DNA of 64,000 nucleotides from Deltaproteobacteria bacterium (GCA_020848905.1 JADLHG010000008.1:1-64000), one strand, 5' to 3'. Positions 22,059 to 35,724 are shown, counted from the stretch's first letter. Notes: generated from the sequence alone by a model not told the origin. Translations and numbers: made by a program.

Positions 22059-23962
22059 ATGCTGCTCCTCGCCCTCAGCCTCCTCGTCCTCGCCGCCGCG
22101 CCCGTCCTGTACCGGCTCGCGCGTACCACGCGCCCCGCGCTCGCGGCGCTGGACGGCTTCGTGCTCGTGGCCATCCTCGGCATCGTGATGCTGCTGGTCC
22201 TGCCCCACAGCGTGGCGACGGCGGGGTGGTGGGCGCTGGCGGCAGGCGCCGTCGGCGTCACGGCCCCCGGCTTTCTCGAAAAGCTCCTGCATCGCTCGGC
22301 CGGAAAGGCGCACGCCGCGGCCCTCTTCCTCGGTCTCGGGGGGATCGCCCTGCACGCCTTCTTCGACGGAGTCGCTCTCGCGCAGGGACCCGAAGGGGGC
22401 GCGTCCGCGCGCATGCTGGCCATGGCGGTCGTGCTGCACCGACTGCCCGACGGCCTGGCGATCTGGTGGCTCCTCCTGCCGAGCTACGGTCGACGGATCG
22501 CGATCCTCGGCCTCGTCACCACGGCGCTGGCCACGCTGCTCGGCTACTTCGCCAGCGGAGCGCTCACCGGCGCCGCCTCGAGCCCGCAGCTCGGGATCGT
22601 GCAGGCGCTCGTGGCCGGGTCGCTCCTGCACGTGGTCGTCCACCGCCCCGACCCCGAGGTGGACCGCCCCACGGCAAGGACCTGGCGCCTCCACGCGGGC
22701 CTGGGCGCCCTCGCCGCCCTGCCCCTCCTCTACCTGCTCTTCACGGCCGACGGCGGCCATCACCTGCCGATCGACCTGCGCGGCACCCGCACCGCCTTCG
22801 TCTCGCTCGCCGTCGAGAGCGCCCCGGCCCTGGTCATCGCCTACCTCGCCGCAGGACTGATTCACGCCTTTCTGCCGCGCGCCGCGACGGCCTGGGTGGG
22901 GCGCGGCAACCTGCTCTCGCAGGCCCTGCGCGGCATGGCCTTCGGTCTCCCCCTGCCCCTCTGCTCGTGCGGCGTCATCCCGGTCTATCGCGGCCTGGTC
23001 CTGCGCGGCATCCCCCCCGCCGCGGGGATGGCCTTCCTCGTGGCGACCCCCGAACTCGGCGTGGACGCCTTCCTGCTCTCCTTCCCGCTCCTCGGGGCGA
23101 ACATGGCGCTCGCGCGGCTCGTCGGCGCGGCCCTCGTCGCGCTCCTCGTAGGGGTGCTCCTGGGGTGGCTCACCGCCCGCTCCTCGGCTGCGGTGCCTTC
23201 CGTCCCCGTCCCCGAGGAGCCGCCCGCGGGTCCCGCCGGGGCGCGCCTCGCCGCGGGTCTGCGCGTCGGCCTGGGGGAGATGGTGGACAGCACCGCCCCG
23301 TGGATCCTCCTCGGCCTGGCCATCGCCGCGATCGGTGCCGAGCTCCTCGACCCCTCCTGGATCGCCGCGCTCCCGAAGGGTATCGACGTGCTGCTCCTGG
23401 CCGGGCTCGGGCTACCGGCCTACGTCTGCGCCTCGGGGGCCACCCCGCTCGTGGCCATGCTCCTCGCCAAGGGGGTCTCGCCGGGGGCCGCGCTGGCCTT
23501 TCTCCTGACGGGCCCCGCCACCAACGCCACCACCTTCGGCGTGCTCTCCGCGCTCCACGGCAAGCGCATCGCGGCGCTCTTCGGCCTCTCTGTGGCGAGC
23601 GCCGCGGTGGGCCTCGGCTACCTCGTGAACGCGGTCCTGCCGCGCCTCGACCTCGCGCCCATCGCTCACGGCGGTGCGGAACACCGAACGCACGTGGGAG
23701 AGGTGGCCCTGGGGTTGCTCGCCCTGCTCGTGATCCTCTCGCTCCTCCGGCAGGGTCCCCGACGCTTCGTGGGCCAGGTCATGGCGTCGGCGCAGGACCA
23801 CGATCATGGGGACGATCACGACCACGATCACGACCACGATCACGATCACGACCACCATCACGACCACCATCACGAGCACGATCACGCGCGGGGAGGGGCA
23901 GGCTGCTGCTCGAGCTGCAGCCCGTCGAGCGAAAGCGCCGCGAAGGGAGCGCCAGCCAAGCC

Positions 23963-23966
<4 letters not shown>
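22059..23966 (+). CDS. ZIP-like / SO_0444-type metal permease fusion with His-rich tail
   Basis: A 635-residue polytopic protein in three parts. Residues about 1-220 resemble a ZIP transporter: LHAFFDGVAL and LHRLPDGLAIW are placed like the paired ZIP motifs HNxPEG, with Asp for Glu. Residues about 250-560 match the SO_0444-type Cu/Zn permease family (DUF318): PLCSCGVIPVYRG, ATPELGVDAFL, and in the second half CASGATPLVAMLL and LTGPATNATTF. The tail has about 16 His in a 31-residue Asp/His run, then CCSSC, likely a soft-metal-binding segment. Transition-metal transport is the best inference; direction and metal are not. Its stop overlaps the metH start (ATGA). Confidence 0.82.
23798..23886 (+). 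repeat. Hexanucleotide-type repeat coding for Asp-His tail
   Basis: A run of gaycac-type units (gatcac, gaccac, with catcac variants) encodes the His/Asp tail of the permease. Being a multiple of three, gains or losses would change tail length without shifting frame, so it could vary between strains. Confidence 0.8.
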
Positions 23967-27634
<3,668 letters not shown>

Positions 27635-27641
27635 GCGTCGA

Positions 27642-27709
27642 GGCGTCGGGGAGCGGGGCTGTCGACGGGGGGTGGGCGAGAGGGCGGGCGGTCGTGGGCG
27701 CACGCGGGC
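27642..27709 (+). repeat. Left copy of long inverted repeat flanking transposase
   Basis: Starts 8 nt after the metH stop. Aligned with the reverse complement of 28719-28788 it matches over about 68 bp at close to 90% by eye, with perfect cores such as gggcggtcgtgggcgcac. Within and just after it, a 17-bp unit (gcgggcggtcgtgggcg) occurs twice, at 27684-27700 and 27704-27720. Confidence 0.8.
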
Positions 27710-27797
27710 GGTCGTGGGCGTCGTTGCGTTGGGGGAAGTCGATTCGTGCGTGACGTGCGTTGGGGCGTGAACGTCGAAGCCCGACCCGGCTTTCGTC

Positions 27798-28544
27798 CTA
27801 CGATCCCGGTACCGTGCTCGTAGGAATCAAGCCCCGCAGCTTCCAGCCGGTCCTGAGCAGCCAGGTCCGCGGTTCGAGCACCGGCGGGTCTCCGTCGGGG
27901 GGCACCGGCGTGAGATCCTTCCACCCGGTGAAGTAGCGCGCCGAGCTGCACGCGTCCAGGTCGCGCTTGGGGACCCACTTACCTCGCGCCACGCGGTGTT
28001 TTCGCGAATTCTGAAGGACGTACGCCAACGCGGCCTTCACCTCGCTCGGCGTCTTCAGGATGTGCTGGTGGTAGCGGTCCCGGAAGACTCGCCCCTTGCG
28101 GCCCACCGTGCGGTTCAGCGCGTGCGCGAAACGAATCGACAGCGCCCGCAGGCCCTTCATGAGCACGCCCCGGTCCTTGGCCTCCGTCACGAGGTGCAGG
28201 TGGTTCTTCTGGATCGAGTAGTGCGCGAGGTTCATCCCGAAGCGCCCCGCCGACTCCACGAACGCCGTCTCGATCGCGCGTAGCCGCTTCTTGCTCCGCA
28301 GGTTCGGTAGCCCCTCCACGACCTTCATCGTGACGTGCACAGGAAACCGGCTGGCGAGGAGCGGTCGCGCCCGATGCGGCAGTCCGCTCCCCGGCTGCTT
28401 CTTACGCCCCGCACCCTCGCGCTTCCCACCCCACCCCCTCGCCTCCGGCATAGGCAACGGAAGCTGGGTCGCATAACCCGCCGGAACACGCGCGCCCGAG
28501 AATCGGTCATCGCCCGAGGAGGATTTGCGTTTGCGCGCCAACAT
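27798..28544 (-). CDS. Y1 (IS200/RAYT-like) transposase
   Basis: A 248-residue single-strand HUH transposase-type protein. The metal-binding His pair is in NHLHLVTE; a segment KGRVFRDRYHQHIL holds the candidate nucleophilic Tyr, and the basic N-terminus GGKREGAGRKK is common in this Deltaproteobacterial subgroup. The C-terminal extension past the core resembles RAYT-type (REP-associated) proteins rather than compact IS200 TnpA. ATG 28544 was chosen; an in-frame TTG at 28556 falls inside the predicted -10. Inverted repeats lie outside the gene on both sides, and its 5' region is conspicuously AT-richer than the window, both consistent with mobility. No TnpB/IscB partner is present. Confidence 0.85.
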   Translation of the reverse strand: MLARKRKSSSGDDRFSGARVPAGYATQLPLPMPEARGWGGKREGAGRKKQPGSGLPHRARPLLASRFPVHVTMKVVEGLPNLRSKKRLRAIETAFVESAGRFGMNLAHYSIQKNHLHLVTEAKDRGVLMKGLRALSIRFAHALNRTVGRKGRVFRDRYHQHILKTPSEVKAALAYVLQNSRKHRVARGKWVPKRDLDACSSARYFTGWKDLTPVPPDGDPPVLEPRTWLLRTGWKLRGLIPTSTVPGS

Positions 28545-28555
28545 GAATAGGGCCA

Positions 28556-28584
28556 ATACTATCAGAACGCGGGTCTGACGTCAA
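28556..28584 (-). promoter_or_regulatory. Strong sigma-70-like promoter of the transposase
   Basis: On the minus strand: TTGACG (28584-28579), 17-nt spacer, TAGTAT (28561-28556). A start point near 28549 would leave only about 5 nt before the ATG at 28544, so the mRNA would be nearly leaderless, in keeping with the lack of a ribosome site. Confidence 0.6.
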
Positions 28585-28693
28585 GCGATGTCCTTGCACG
28601 AACACAAAAACACAACAGCCACCCAAGAATCTCGAACCTCGCGACAGGCTTGCATGTCCGCGCCCCGACGAAACACGCGCGCAAGAAGTGCCG

Positions 28694-28722
28694 CCCGTCG
28701 CCCCGATCCACCCCCGCTGCCC
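28694..28722 (+). repeat. Direct repeat, copy 1
   Basis: 29-bp unit (cccgtcgccccgatcca, then C-rich) repeated 86 bp further on at 28780-28808 with one mismatch. Copy 2 partly overlaps the outer edge of the right inverted repeat; copy 1 lies on its inner side. Confidence 0.8.
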
Positions 28723-28788
28723 GTGTGCGCCCACGACCGCCCGCGCACTCGCCCCACCTCCCGTCGCCAGCCCCCCCTCCCCGTCGCC
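28719..28788 (-). repeat. Right copy of long inverted repeat flanking transposase
   Basis: Reverse complement matches 27642-27709 over about 68-70 bp, including gggcggtcgtgggcgcac. It ends 37 nt from the stop of the ABC ATPase gene. Together with the left copy it defines a unit of about 1.15 kb (27642-28788). Confidence 0.8.
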
Positions 28789-28808
28789 CCGATCCACCCC
28801 CGCCGCCC
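28780..28808 (+). repeat. Direct repeat, copy 2
   Basis: Second copy of the 29-bp unit at 28694-28722, one mismatch (t at 28718, c at 28804). The left flank of the transposase has no equivalent copy. Confidence 0.8.
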
Positions 28809-28825
28809 GGCTCGGCCGACCCGCT

Positions 28826-29921
<1,096 letters not shown>

Positions 29922-29929
<8 letters not shown>

Positions 29930-32312
29930 CGCGCGCGCTCCCTCCCCGCAACCTCACGCGCAGCGTCGCCTCGTCCGTCTGGAGGGCGCAGCGCACGGTG
30001 TGCATCTCGCGCCCGCGCTCCACGCGGAGCTTGCCCCCCTCGAGCACGAGCTCGCTCAGCGCTCCGCGGAGCCGCACCGCCCCCTTGTCTCCCGCCTCGC
30101 GGCCCAGCCGCAGCACCACCTCGTCGTCGGTCTCCTCGAGGTCGTGGAGCGCCAGGGTGCAGAAGTCGATCGTGAGCCCTCGACTGACGGAGAGCCCGAG
30201 CGGCAGGACCAGCCCGCTGCGTGGCGGCACGGCGATGCGCCCGGGGAGCCGGCCGCCGGCCACGATCACCTCGCTCTCGAGCGCATACTCGTGATAGTTG
30301 ATCAAGAAGAGGAAGGCCCCCCGCTTTCCGACGCGCAGGGCGCCGATCAGCTCGTCGCAGCTCAGGGCGACCGGACGCGACGCGCCGAGCGCCGCCGCCA
30401 TCCCGTCGAACAGCTCTGCGAAGGGCTGGAAACGGTCGCTGAGCGGGTGGCCGCAGAAGAGCACCTGGCCCGCTCCACAGCGCCAGCGGGCGGCGGCAGC
30501 GCGGCCTTGCCGGTCACGTAGAAAGACGCGGGCCCCCTTCGGCGCGTCGAAGAGCGTGGCGCGTTCTGCGCGCACCCAGGAACCCGTGCGGTACCCGAGC
30601 TCCGACCGACCGTGGACCATCGCGCGACTGAGCCCGACAGCCTGGGCCAGCACGGGGCACTGCTCGCCCCGCAGGTCGACCCGGGGCAGCTCGGGGCCGA
30701 AATAGAGCCGGCCGCCATCGCGCACGAAGGAGGCGAGCCGCTCCTGCGCGGCCGCGTCCATGAAGCCGGTGGTGAACAGGAAGAGCGGCTGGCTGACGTC
30801 CAGTTTGTCCCGCTCCAGGTCGACGCAGCGTGGTGCGTAATTCAGCGTGCAGAGGAGCCGCGCCAGGCCGTCGAAGAAGCCCTCCTTGCGCTTGGCCTCG
30901 AGCTCCGCGACGAACGGGCCGGCCATGAACTCGGTCATCCAGTACGGGGCGTAGAAGCCCAGCTGTACGGCCGAGGCCGGACGGGTGGTGGCCAGCGTGG
31001 CCCCGAACCGTCCGACCCACGCGCCGTGGCGCGCGAGCGTCGCGAAGTGGCGCCGCACCGAGCCGTCGGGCCGCACCGGCGCCTGCCACTCGTGGTAGGT
31101 CCCGAACTGTCCGACGTGCTCCTCGTTGACCCCACCGGAGAACATGTAGGCGTTCACCCCGTCGAGGCCCGAGGCGAGGCTGCTCAGGACGTTCAGCTCC
31201 ACGTCGGAGGGGTAGAGGCGCGGCCGGTCGTACATCACGCCGGTCTGCAGCTCGGCGCAGATGGTCGGCGCGTCGGGGTCGGCGATCATCCGCACCATCC
31301 CCGAGGTCAAGAACAGGTCGTGGAAGTTGTCCCAGTCGATGCGCCGCGGCTGGTACGCGCCGCCGAAGATCACCCCGCTCGTCTTCCGGCGGAAGTCACG
31401 GAAGAGCGAGGTCGTGAGCGGCGAGAAGATGCCGCGGCCGCGCACGTCGAAGTCGTAGAAGTGAGGGATGTTGGCGATCACCGGCACGTCGATCTCGCGC
31501 TTTCGCGCGGCGTCGTGGAGCGTGCGGTAGTACTCGGCGTAGTAGTCGCGAAAGAAGAGCGCGCGGTCGAGGTACCTCGGCAGGCAGCCGTCGTAGGTCA
31601 GGGGCGGCTGCTCCACGTTGTCGAAGCTGGCGTAGCTCGTACCGTAGACCCGGTTCAGCTCCTCGACCGAGGGGTAGGCCGCGGCGAGGAAGCTCCGGTA
31701 GCGTCGGGTCACCGCCGGGGAGTGGTCCACGGCCCGGCCGACCCAGTTGACCATCGCGATCTCGTTGCAGAGCTGCACCAGCGAGACGCAGCCGCCTCGC
31801 GTCACCTGGCGCGGCGCCAGCAGCGGCAGCAGCGCGTCGTACCAGCGCCCGACCAGCTCCTGAAAGGTCGGGTTGAGGTAGGACGGTGCGCCGACGTGGT
31901 GGATCGCCTCTCCCGGCGGGAGCTGGAGCATGGTCTCCGGGTAGTGCTGCACGAGCCAGTCGGGGAGCCCCTCGAAGATCATCTCGCCGTTCGAGACCGG
32001 TCCGACGCGCGCCGAGAAGAAGAGGCCGCGCTCGGCCACCCGATCCAGAAAGCCGAGCAGGTCGCGCCCCGGGTGCGTCCGACCGGTGAAGTCGAGCTCC
32101 CCCTCCGTCGGCTCGTGCCAGCGCCACGGGATGTAGCTCGAGACGGTGTTCAGCCCGGCCTCGAGCGCGCGATCGAGGTGCAGGGGCCACGCCTCGCGCG
32201 CCACGCGAAAGTAGTGGAGCTCTCCGGAGTAGAGGAACGCGGGGGGCGGAGACACGCTTGGCGTCGGCATCGGGGAACTCCCGGGTTGAAGTGGTCGGCT
32301 GCGTTTCTGCAT
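29922..32312 (-). CDS. GH35-like glycoside hydrolase (beta-galactosidase family)
   Basis: A 796-residue cytoplasmic enzyme by absence of a signal peptide. The N-terminal barrel has the GH35 phrases FLYSGELHYFR, GLNTVSSYIPWRWHEP, LDF and ARVGP; the acid/base Glu is likely in LVQLCNEIA and the nucleophile in the ICAELQTG region, though these differ from textbook GH35 and a GH42-like or new subfamily is possible. The C-terminal half has beta-rich domains. Embedded in a sugar ABC operon, it probably hydrolyses the imported oligosaccharide. ATG 32312 has AAAGGA formed by the end of the permease gene; ATG 32270, with GGGAG, is an equally good start. Confidence 0.82.
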
Positions 32313-32319
32313 CGGATCG

Positions 32320-33165
32320 CTATCCTTTCAGCCCGCTCAGGGTGATGCCGCGCACGTAGAACCTCTGCAGCAGCAGAAAGACGATCACCACCGGCAGGAT
32401 CACGACGACCGAGCCAGCCATCAGCAGGCCCCAGTCGGTGTTGTGCTGCCCGTTCAGGTTGGCGAGCGCCACGGGGAGCGTGTACTTGGCTTCGTCGAGC
32501 ATCACGATCAGCGCCCAGAGGAACTCGTTCCAGGCGCCCATGAAGGTGAAGAGCCCCACCGTGGCCAGCACCGGCTTGCTCAGGGGCAGGACGATGCGCC
32601 AGAAGATGGCCCATTCGGAGCAGCCGTCGATGCGCGCCGCCTCGAGGAGCTCGTCGGGCAGCGTCTCCATGAACTGCTTGATGAGGAAGATGGCGAAGAC
32701 CGAGGCCGAGGCGGGGAGGATGAGCCCGCTGTAGGCGTTGAGCAGGCCGAGCTCCTTGAGCAGCATGAAGACCGGCATCATCGTCACCTGGCCGGGCACC
32801 ATCATCGTCAGCAGGAGCAGCGCGAAGAGGCGCTCGCGGCCGGGGAAGCGGTACTTGGCGAAGGCGTAGCCCGCGAGGGCGTTCACGAGCAGGCTGAGCA
32901 GCGTCGCGCCGAGGGCGACCACCAGGCTGTTGCCGAAGTGCCGCAGGAAGGCGACCTCCGCGAAGAGGCGCCGGTAGTGCTCCAGGGTGACCGGCTGCGG
33001 GATCCACTGCGGAGGCACGGCGCTGATCCCCTCGCTCCGCTTGAGCGAGGTCGAGAGCATCCACAGGAAGGGGACGAGCGTCAGGACGAGCCCCCCGATG
33101 AGGATGACGTAGAGCAGCGACTGCTTGAGCGGCCCCGGGCGGTCCACGTCGCGCGGCTGGTCCAT
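32320..33165 (-). CDS. Sugar ABC transporter permease (MalG-like)
   Basis: A 281-residue inner-membrane permease with six helices and the EAA loop ELLEAARIDGCSEWAIFWRIVLP, the site that contacts the ATPase. The C-terminus YVRGITLSGLKG is typical of MalG-type CUT1 permeases. It starts 9 nt after the stop of the fused binding protein/permease and its stop lies 7 nt before the glycosidase start, so the operon is tightly packed. Confidence 0.92.
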   Translation of the reverse strand: MDQPRDVDRPGPLKQSLLYVILIGGLVLTLVPFLWMLSTSLKRSEGISAVPPQWIPQPVTLEHYRRLFAEVAFLRHFGNSLVVALGATLLSLLVNALAGYAFAKYRFPGRERLFALLLLTMMVPGQVTMMPVFMLLKELGLLNAYSGLILPASASVFAIFLIKQFMETLPDELLEAARIDGCSEWAIFWRIVLPLSKPVLATVGLFTFMGAWNEFLWALIVMLDEAKYTLPVALANLNGQHNTDWGLLMAGSVVVILPVVIVFLLLQRFYVRGITLSGLKG

Positions 33166-33174
33166 CGTCGGCTC

Positions 33175-35487
33175 CTAGGCCGCACCGGTCCGGCGCGAGA
33201 GCCGCCGCTGACCGAGGGTGAAGAGGCCGATGAAGGCGAAGAGGATGAAGGCGATCGCCGAGGCGTAGCCCAGGTTGAAGAACTTGAAGCCGTGGTTGTA
33301 CATGTAGAGCACGATGGACATCGTGCTGTTGAGGGGACCGCCGCCGGTCATCACGTACGGCTCGGCGAAGAACTGGAAATAGCCGATGACGGTCATGATC
33401 GACACGAAGGTCAGGGTCGGGGAGAGCAGCGGGAGCGTGACGTGCCGGAAGCGCTGGAGCGTGCCGGCCCCGTCGATCTTGGCCGCCTCGTAGTACCGCT
33501 CGGGGATGGCCTGCAGGCCGGCGACGAAGATGATCATGTTGTAGCCAAAGTTCTTCCACACGGCCATCAGGATGAGCGCCGGAAGGGCGAGGCGCGGGTT
33601 ACCGAGCCACTCCTGTCCGGGGAGGCCGAGCGCCTCCAGGAGCTGGTTGATGAGGCCCAGCCGCGGGTTGTAGAGCCAGCGCCAGACCACGGCCACCGCG
33701 ACCATGGTCGTCACCACCGGCAGGAAGTAGCCCACGCGGAACAGGCTCTTGCCGCGCAGGAATGCCTGGTTGAGGGCCGTCGCCGCGAGCAGCGAGGTGA
33801 CGATCGACAGCGGGACGCCGAGGAGGACGAAGACGAAGGTGTTGAAGAGCGCGCGCCAGAAGACCGGGTCGCCGAGGTAGTTCCAGAAGGCCAGGTAGCC
33901 CCACCACGACCCGACGGCGGCGAGCTCGCTCGGGTGCAGCTCCCAGAGGAGCGTGCGGTAGTTGGCCAGGCCGGTCACCGTGAGGCGTTTCCAGTCGGAG
34001 AGCGCGTAGATGTTCCAGTCGGTCAGGCTGATCAGAAACGACGCGACGATGGGCAGGAACAGGAAGACCGAGAGGACCGCCAGCGCCGGGAAGAGAAAGA
34101 GGTACGGGACGCGGCGCGCGCTCCGTACGTCGCGCACGTCGAGGCCGCCACCGTCGGGCTGGCGGCGCGAACGACGCGCCAGGAGCACGCCGGCCCCGCC
34201 GAGGAGCAGGAGCGCCACCAGGCCGAGCACGACGAGCTTCAGCGCCGAGCTCTGGGACCGCGCGGGGTCGCGCTTGGCGAGGATCGCGCGCAGCTCGGCG
34301 TCGAGGCTGTCCAGGGAGCGCGCGGGGTCCTTGGCGTGGTAGACGAACTTCTCCAGGTAGTCGCGACCGAGCTTGTCGCGTAGCTCCTCCCATTCGGGGA
34401 TCGCAGGGGGGGCCTCGGCGGTGCGTAGCTGCTCGCCGAAGACCGCGACCTTGGGGTCTCCGCGGAGCCGCTCGCTGGCCCAGGCGGTGCGCGTCGACGG
34501 CAAGGTCGTCGAGAGCTCGTACCAGCGGAGCTGATTCTCGGGGCGGCTCAGGTACTCGATGAAGCGCCAGGCGAGCTCGGGGCGGCGGGAACGCCTGAAG
34601 ATCGAGAGCACGCTCCCCCCCACGAACGACGACGCGCGGCGCCCGCGGGGCAGAGGCGCGACGGACCAGCGACCACGCAGCTTGGGGCACTCCTTGTCGA
34701 TGAGCGTGAGCATCCACGGGCCACCGATCATCATCGGAAAGAGCCCGCGCTCGAAGGCCTGAAAGAGGTTCACGTCCCTGGCCTCGCCGCGGGGCGCGAG
34801 CCGGTCGTCGAAGAGCGAGACGTAGTAGCGCAGGGCCTCGAGGAAGCGGGGGTCGCGCACGCTCGGGCGCCCGTCCACGAGGATCGGCGCGCCGGCCTGA
34901 GCGGCGAAGACCGCGAAAGTCGCGCCGTCGGAAGGGGAGAGGGCGATGGCGTAGCGCTCCGGACCGCGCAAGCGGAGGCCCGCGACGCGGAGCTCCTCCC
35001 ACGTGCGAGGTGGGCCGGGCAGGTGCGCTTCGCGCAACAAGTCGCTGCGGTAGTAGAGGACCCAGGTGTCGATGTACCAGGGCACGCCGTAGAGCCGGCC
35101 GCGATAGGTCCCGGTCTGGAGCGGCCCGGGGAAGAAGTCCTTCCGCCCGATGGCGGTCGAGCGATCGAGGCGCCCGTCGAGCGGCAGCAAGGCCTCCATC
35201 GCCGCGAACTTCGGCACGTAGGTCGTGCCGAGCTGCACCACGTCGGGCGTCATCTCCCCCACCACGGCGGTCAGCAGCTTGGCCTCCGCGGCGTCCCACG
35301 GGATGGCCTGCGTGCGCACCTCGATCTCGGGATGTGCGCGCTCGAAGAGGTCCGCCATGACGCGGATCTTCTTCCCCTCCTCCCCGATGGCCCAGACGGT
35401 GATCGCCTCGCGGGCCTGCGCGGGGCGCGGCAGCATCGCGGGCGGAAGCGCCGCGAGCGCAGCCAGGACCAGCACATGACGTGGCAT
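33175..35487 (-). CDS. Fused sugar-binding protein and MalF-like permease
   Basis: A 770-residue protein uniting two normally separate importer subunits. A signal peptide (about 1-25) precedes a periplasmic solute-binding domain (about 28-415: ITVWAIGEEGKKIRV, VPWYIDTWVLYYRSDLL, FPMMIGGPWML). A membrane helix near 455-475 tethers it, then a MalF-type permease (about 500-770) follows with YLFLFPALAVLSVF and the EAA loop YYEAAKIDGAGTLQRFRHVTLP. Start ATG 35487 gives the signal peptide; an upstream open extension does not. It is first in the four-gene operon. A -10-like TATCCT ends 7 nt before the ATG, so the message may be leaderless. Confidence 0.9.
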   Translation of the reverse strand: MPRHVLVLAALAALPPAMLPRPAQAREAITVWAIGEEGKKIRVMADLFERAHPEIEVRTQAIPWDAAEAKLLTAVVGEMTPDVVQLGTTYVPKFAAMEALLPLDGRLDRSTAIGRKDFFPGPLQTGTYRGRLYGVPWYIDTWVLYYRSDLLREAHLPGPPRTWEELRVAGLRLRGPERYAIALSPSDGATFAVFAAQAGAPILVDGRPSVRDPRFLEALRYYVSLFDDRLAPRGEARDVNLFQAFERGLFPMMIGGPWMLTLIDKECPKLRGRWSVAPLPRGRRASSFVGGSVLSIFRRSRRPELAWRFIEYLSRPENQLRWYELSTTLPSTRTAWASERLRGDPKVAVFGEQLRTAEAPPAIPEWEELRDKLGRDYLEKFVYHAKDPARSLDSLDAELRAILAKRDPARSQSSALKLVVLGLVALLLLGGAGVLLARRSRRQPDGGGLDVRDVRSARRVPYLFLFPALAVLSVFLFLPIVASFLISLTDWNIYALSDWKRLTVTGLANYRTLLWELHPSELAAVGSWWGYLAFWNYLGDPVFWRALFNTFVFVLLGVPLSIVTSLLAATALNQAFLRGKSLFRVGYFLPVVTTMVAVAVVWRWLYNPRLGLINQLLEALGLPGQEWLGNPRLALPALILMAVWKNFGYNMIIFVAGLQAIPERYYEAAKIDGAGTLQRFRHVTLPLLSPTLTFVSIMTVIGYFQFFAEPYVMTGGGPLNSTMSIVLYMYNHGFKFFNLGYASAIAFILFAFIGLFTLGQRRLSRRTGAA

Positions 35488-35494
35488 CGGCCGG

Positions 35495-35500
35495 AGGATA
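35495..35500 (-). promoter_or_regulatory. -10-like element before the sugar ABC operon
   Basis: TATCCT on the minus strand, 7 nt before the ATG at 35487. No clear -35. The operon is likely regulated from the divergent region that also holds the two dyads and a sigma-54 promoter. Confidence 0.3.
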
Positions 35501-35527
35501 GCCCGGAGCGGGGTGTAGCGGGGGCCG

Positions 35528-35549
35528 CGGGAAGTGGCCCCGATTCCCG
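35528..35549. promoter_or_regulatory. 22-bp dyad, candidate regulator binding site
   Basis: cgggaa and ttcccg flank a 10-nt centre. It lies about 110 bp upstream of the sigma-54 -24 element at 35658, the usual distance for an enhancer-binding protein, and between the divergent ABC and hydrolase genes. Confidence 0.4.
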
Positions 35550-35609
35550 AGCACCACCTTTCATTATCGGGAGCCACCCCCGGCGCACGACCCGCGCGGG
35601 GGCTGGCAA

Positions 35610-35626
35610 GTGGCCATAGTAGCCAC
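35610..35626. promoter_or_regulatory. gtggc-N7-gccac dyad
   Basis: Five-bp arms around catagta, 32 bp upstream of the sigma-54 element. Short, so it could be chance. Confidence 0.3.
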
Positions 35627-35656
35627 ACCTTGTCCGGTTTTCGGTGAACGGCCGCC

Positions 35657-35673
35657 CTGGCACCTCTCTTGCT
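35657..35673 (+). promoter_or_regulatory. Sigma-54 (-24/-12) promoter of the glycoamylase-like gene
   Basis: CTGGCACCTCTCTTGCT matches YTGGCACG-N4-TTGCW except one position. GG (35659-35660) and GC (35671-35672) are 10 nt apart. Predicted start near 35684, about 40 nt before the ATG at 35725, which has its own GAGGT. Confidence 0.7.
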
Positions 35674-35724
35674 CAACTCCGCGCGGCTCCATGCCTTGAG
35701 CCCGAAAAACAACCCGAGGTAACC

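Larger units (their letters stand above)
28545..28825. other. Gap between transposase and ABC operon
   Basis: 281 nt with no gene. It holds the transposase promoter, an AT-richer stretch (about 28585-28680), the right inverted-repeat copy and two direct repeats. The ABC operon ends at 28826, so a terminator for it could overlap this region; I see none with a T tract. Confidence 0.6.

Noticed and set aside
23798-23886. Short tandem repeat as non-coding satellite
   Set aside because: It stays in frame with the permease and encodes a plausible metal-binding tail.
21299-23962. Open frame continuing metH upstream by 888 codons
   Set aside because: It overlaps the phosphatase and permease in another frame and is low-complexity Arg/Pro sequence; metH homology starts at 23963.
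23870-23962. Cobalamin riboswitch upstream of metH
   Set aside because: metH begins inside the stop codon of the permease gene, leaving no leader for a riboswitch.
27684-27720. CRISPR-like repeat
   Set aside because: Only two 17-bp units with a 3-bp gap, part of an inverted repeat; no spacers or cas genes.
28554-28556. TTG as transposase start
   Set aside because: It lies within the predicted -10 element; ATG 28544 is in the same frame and 4 codons downstream.
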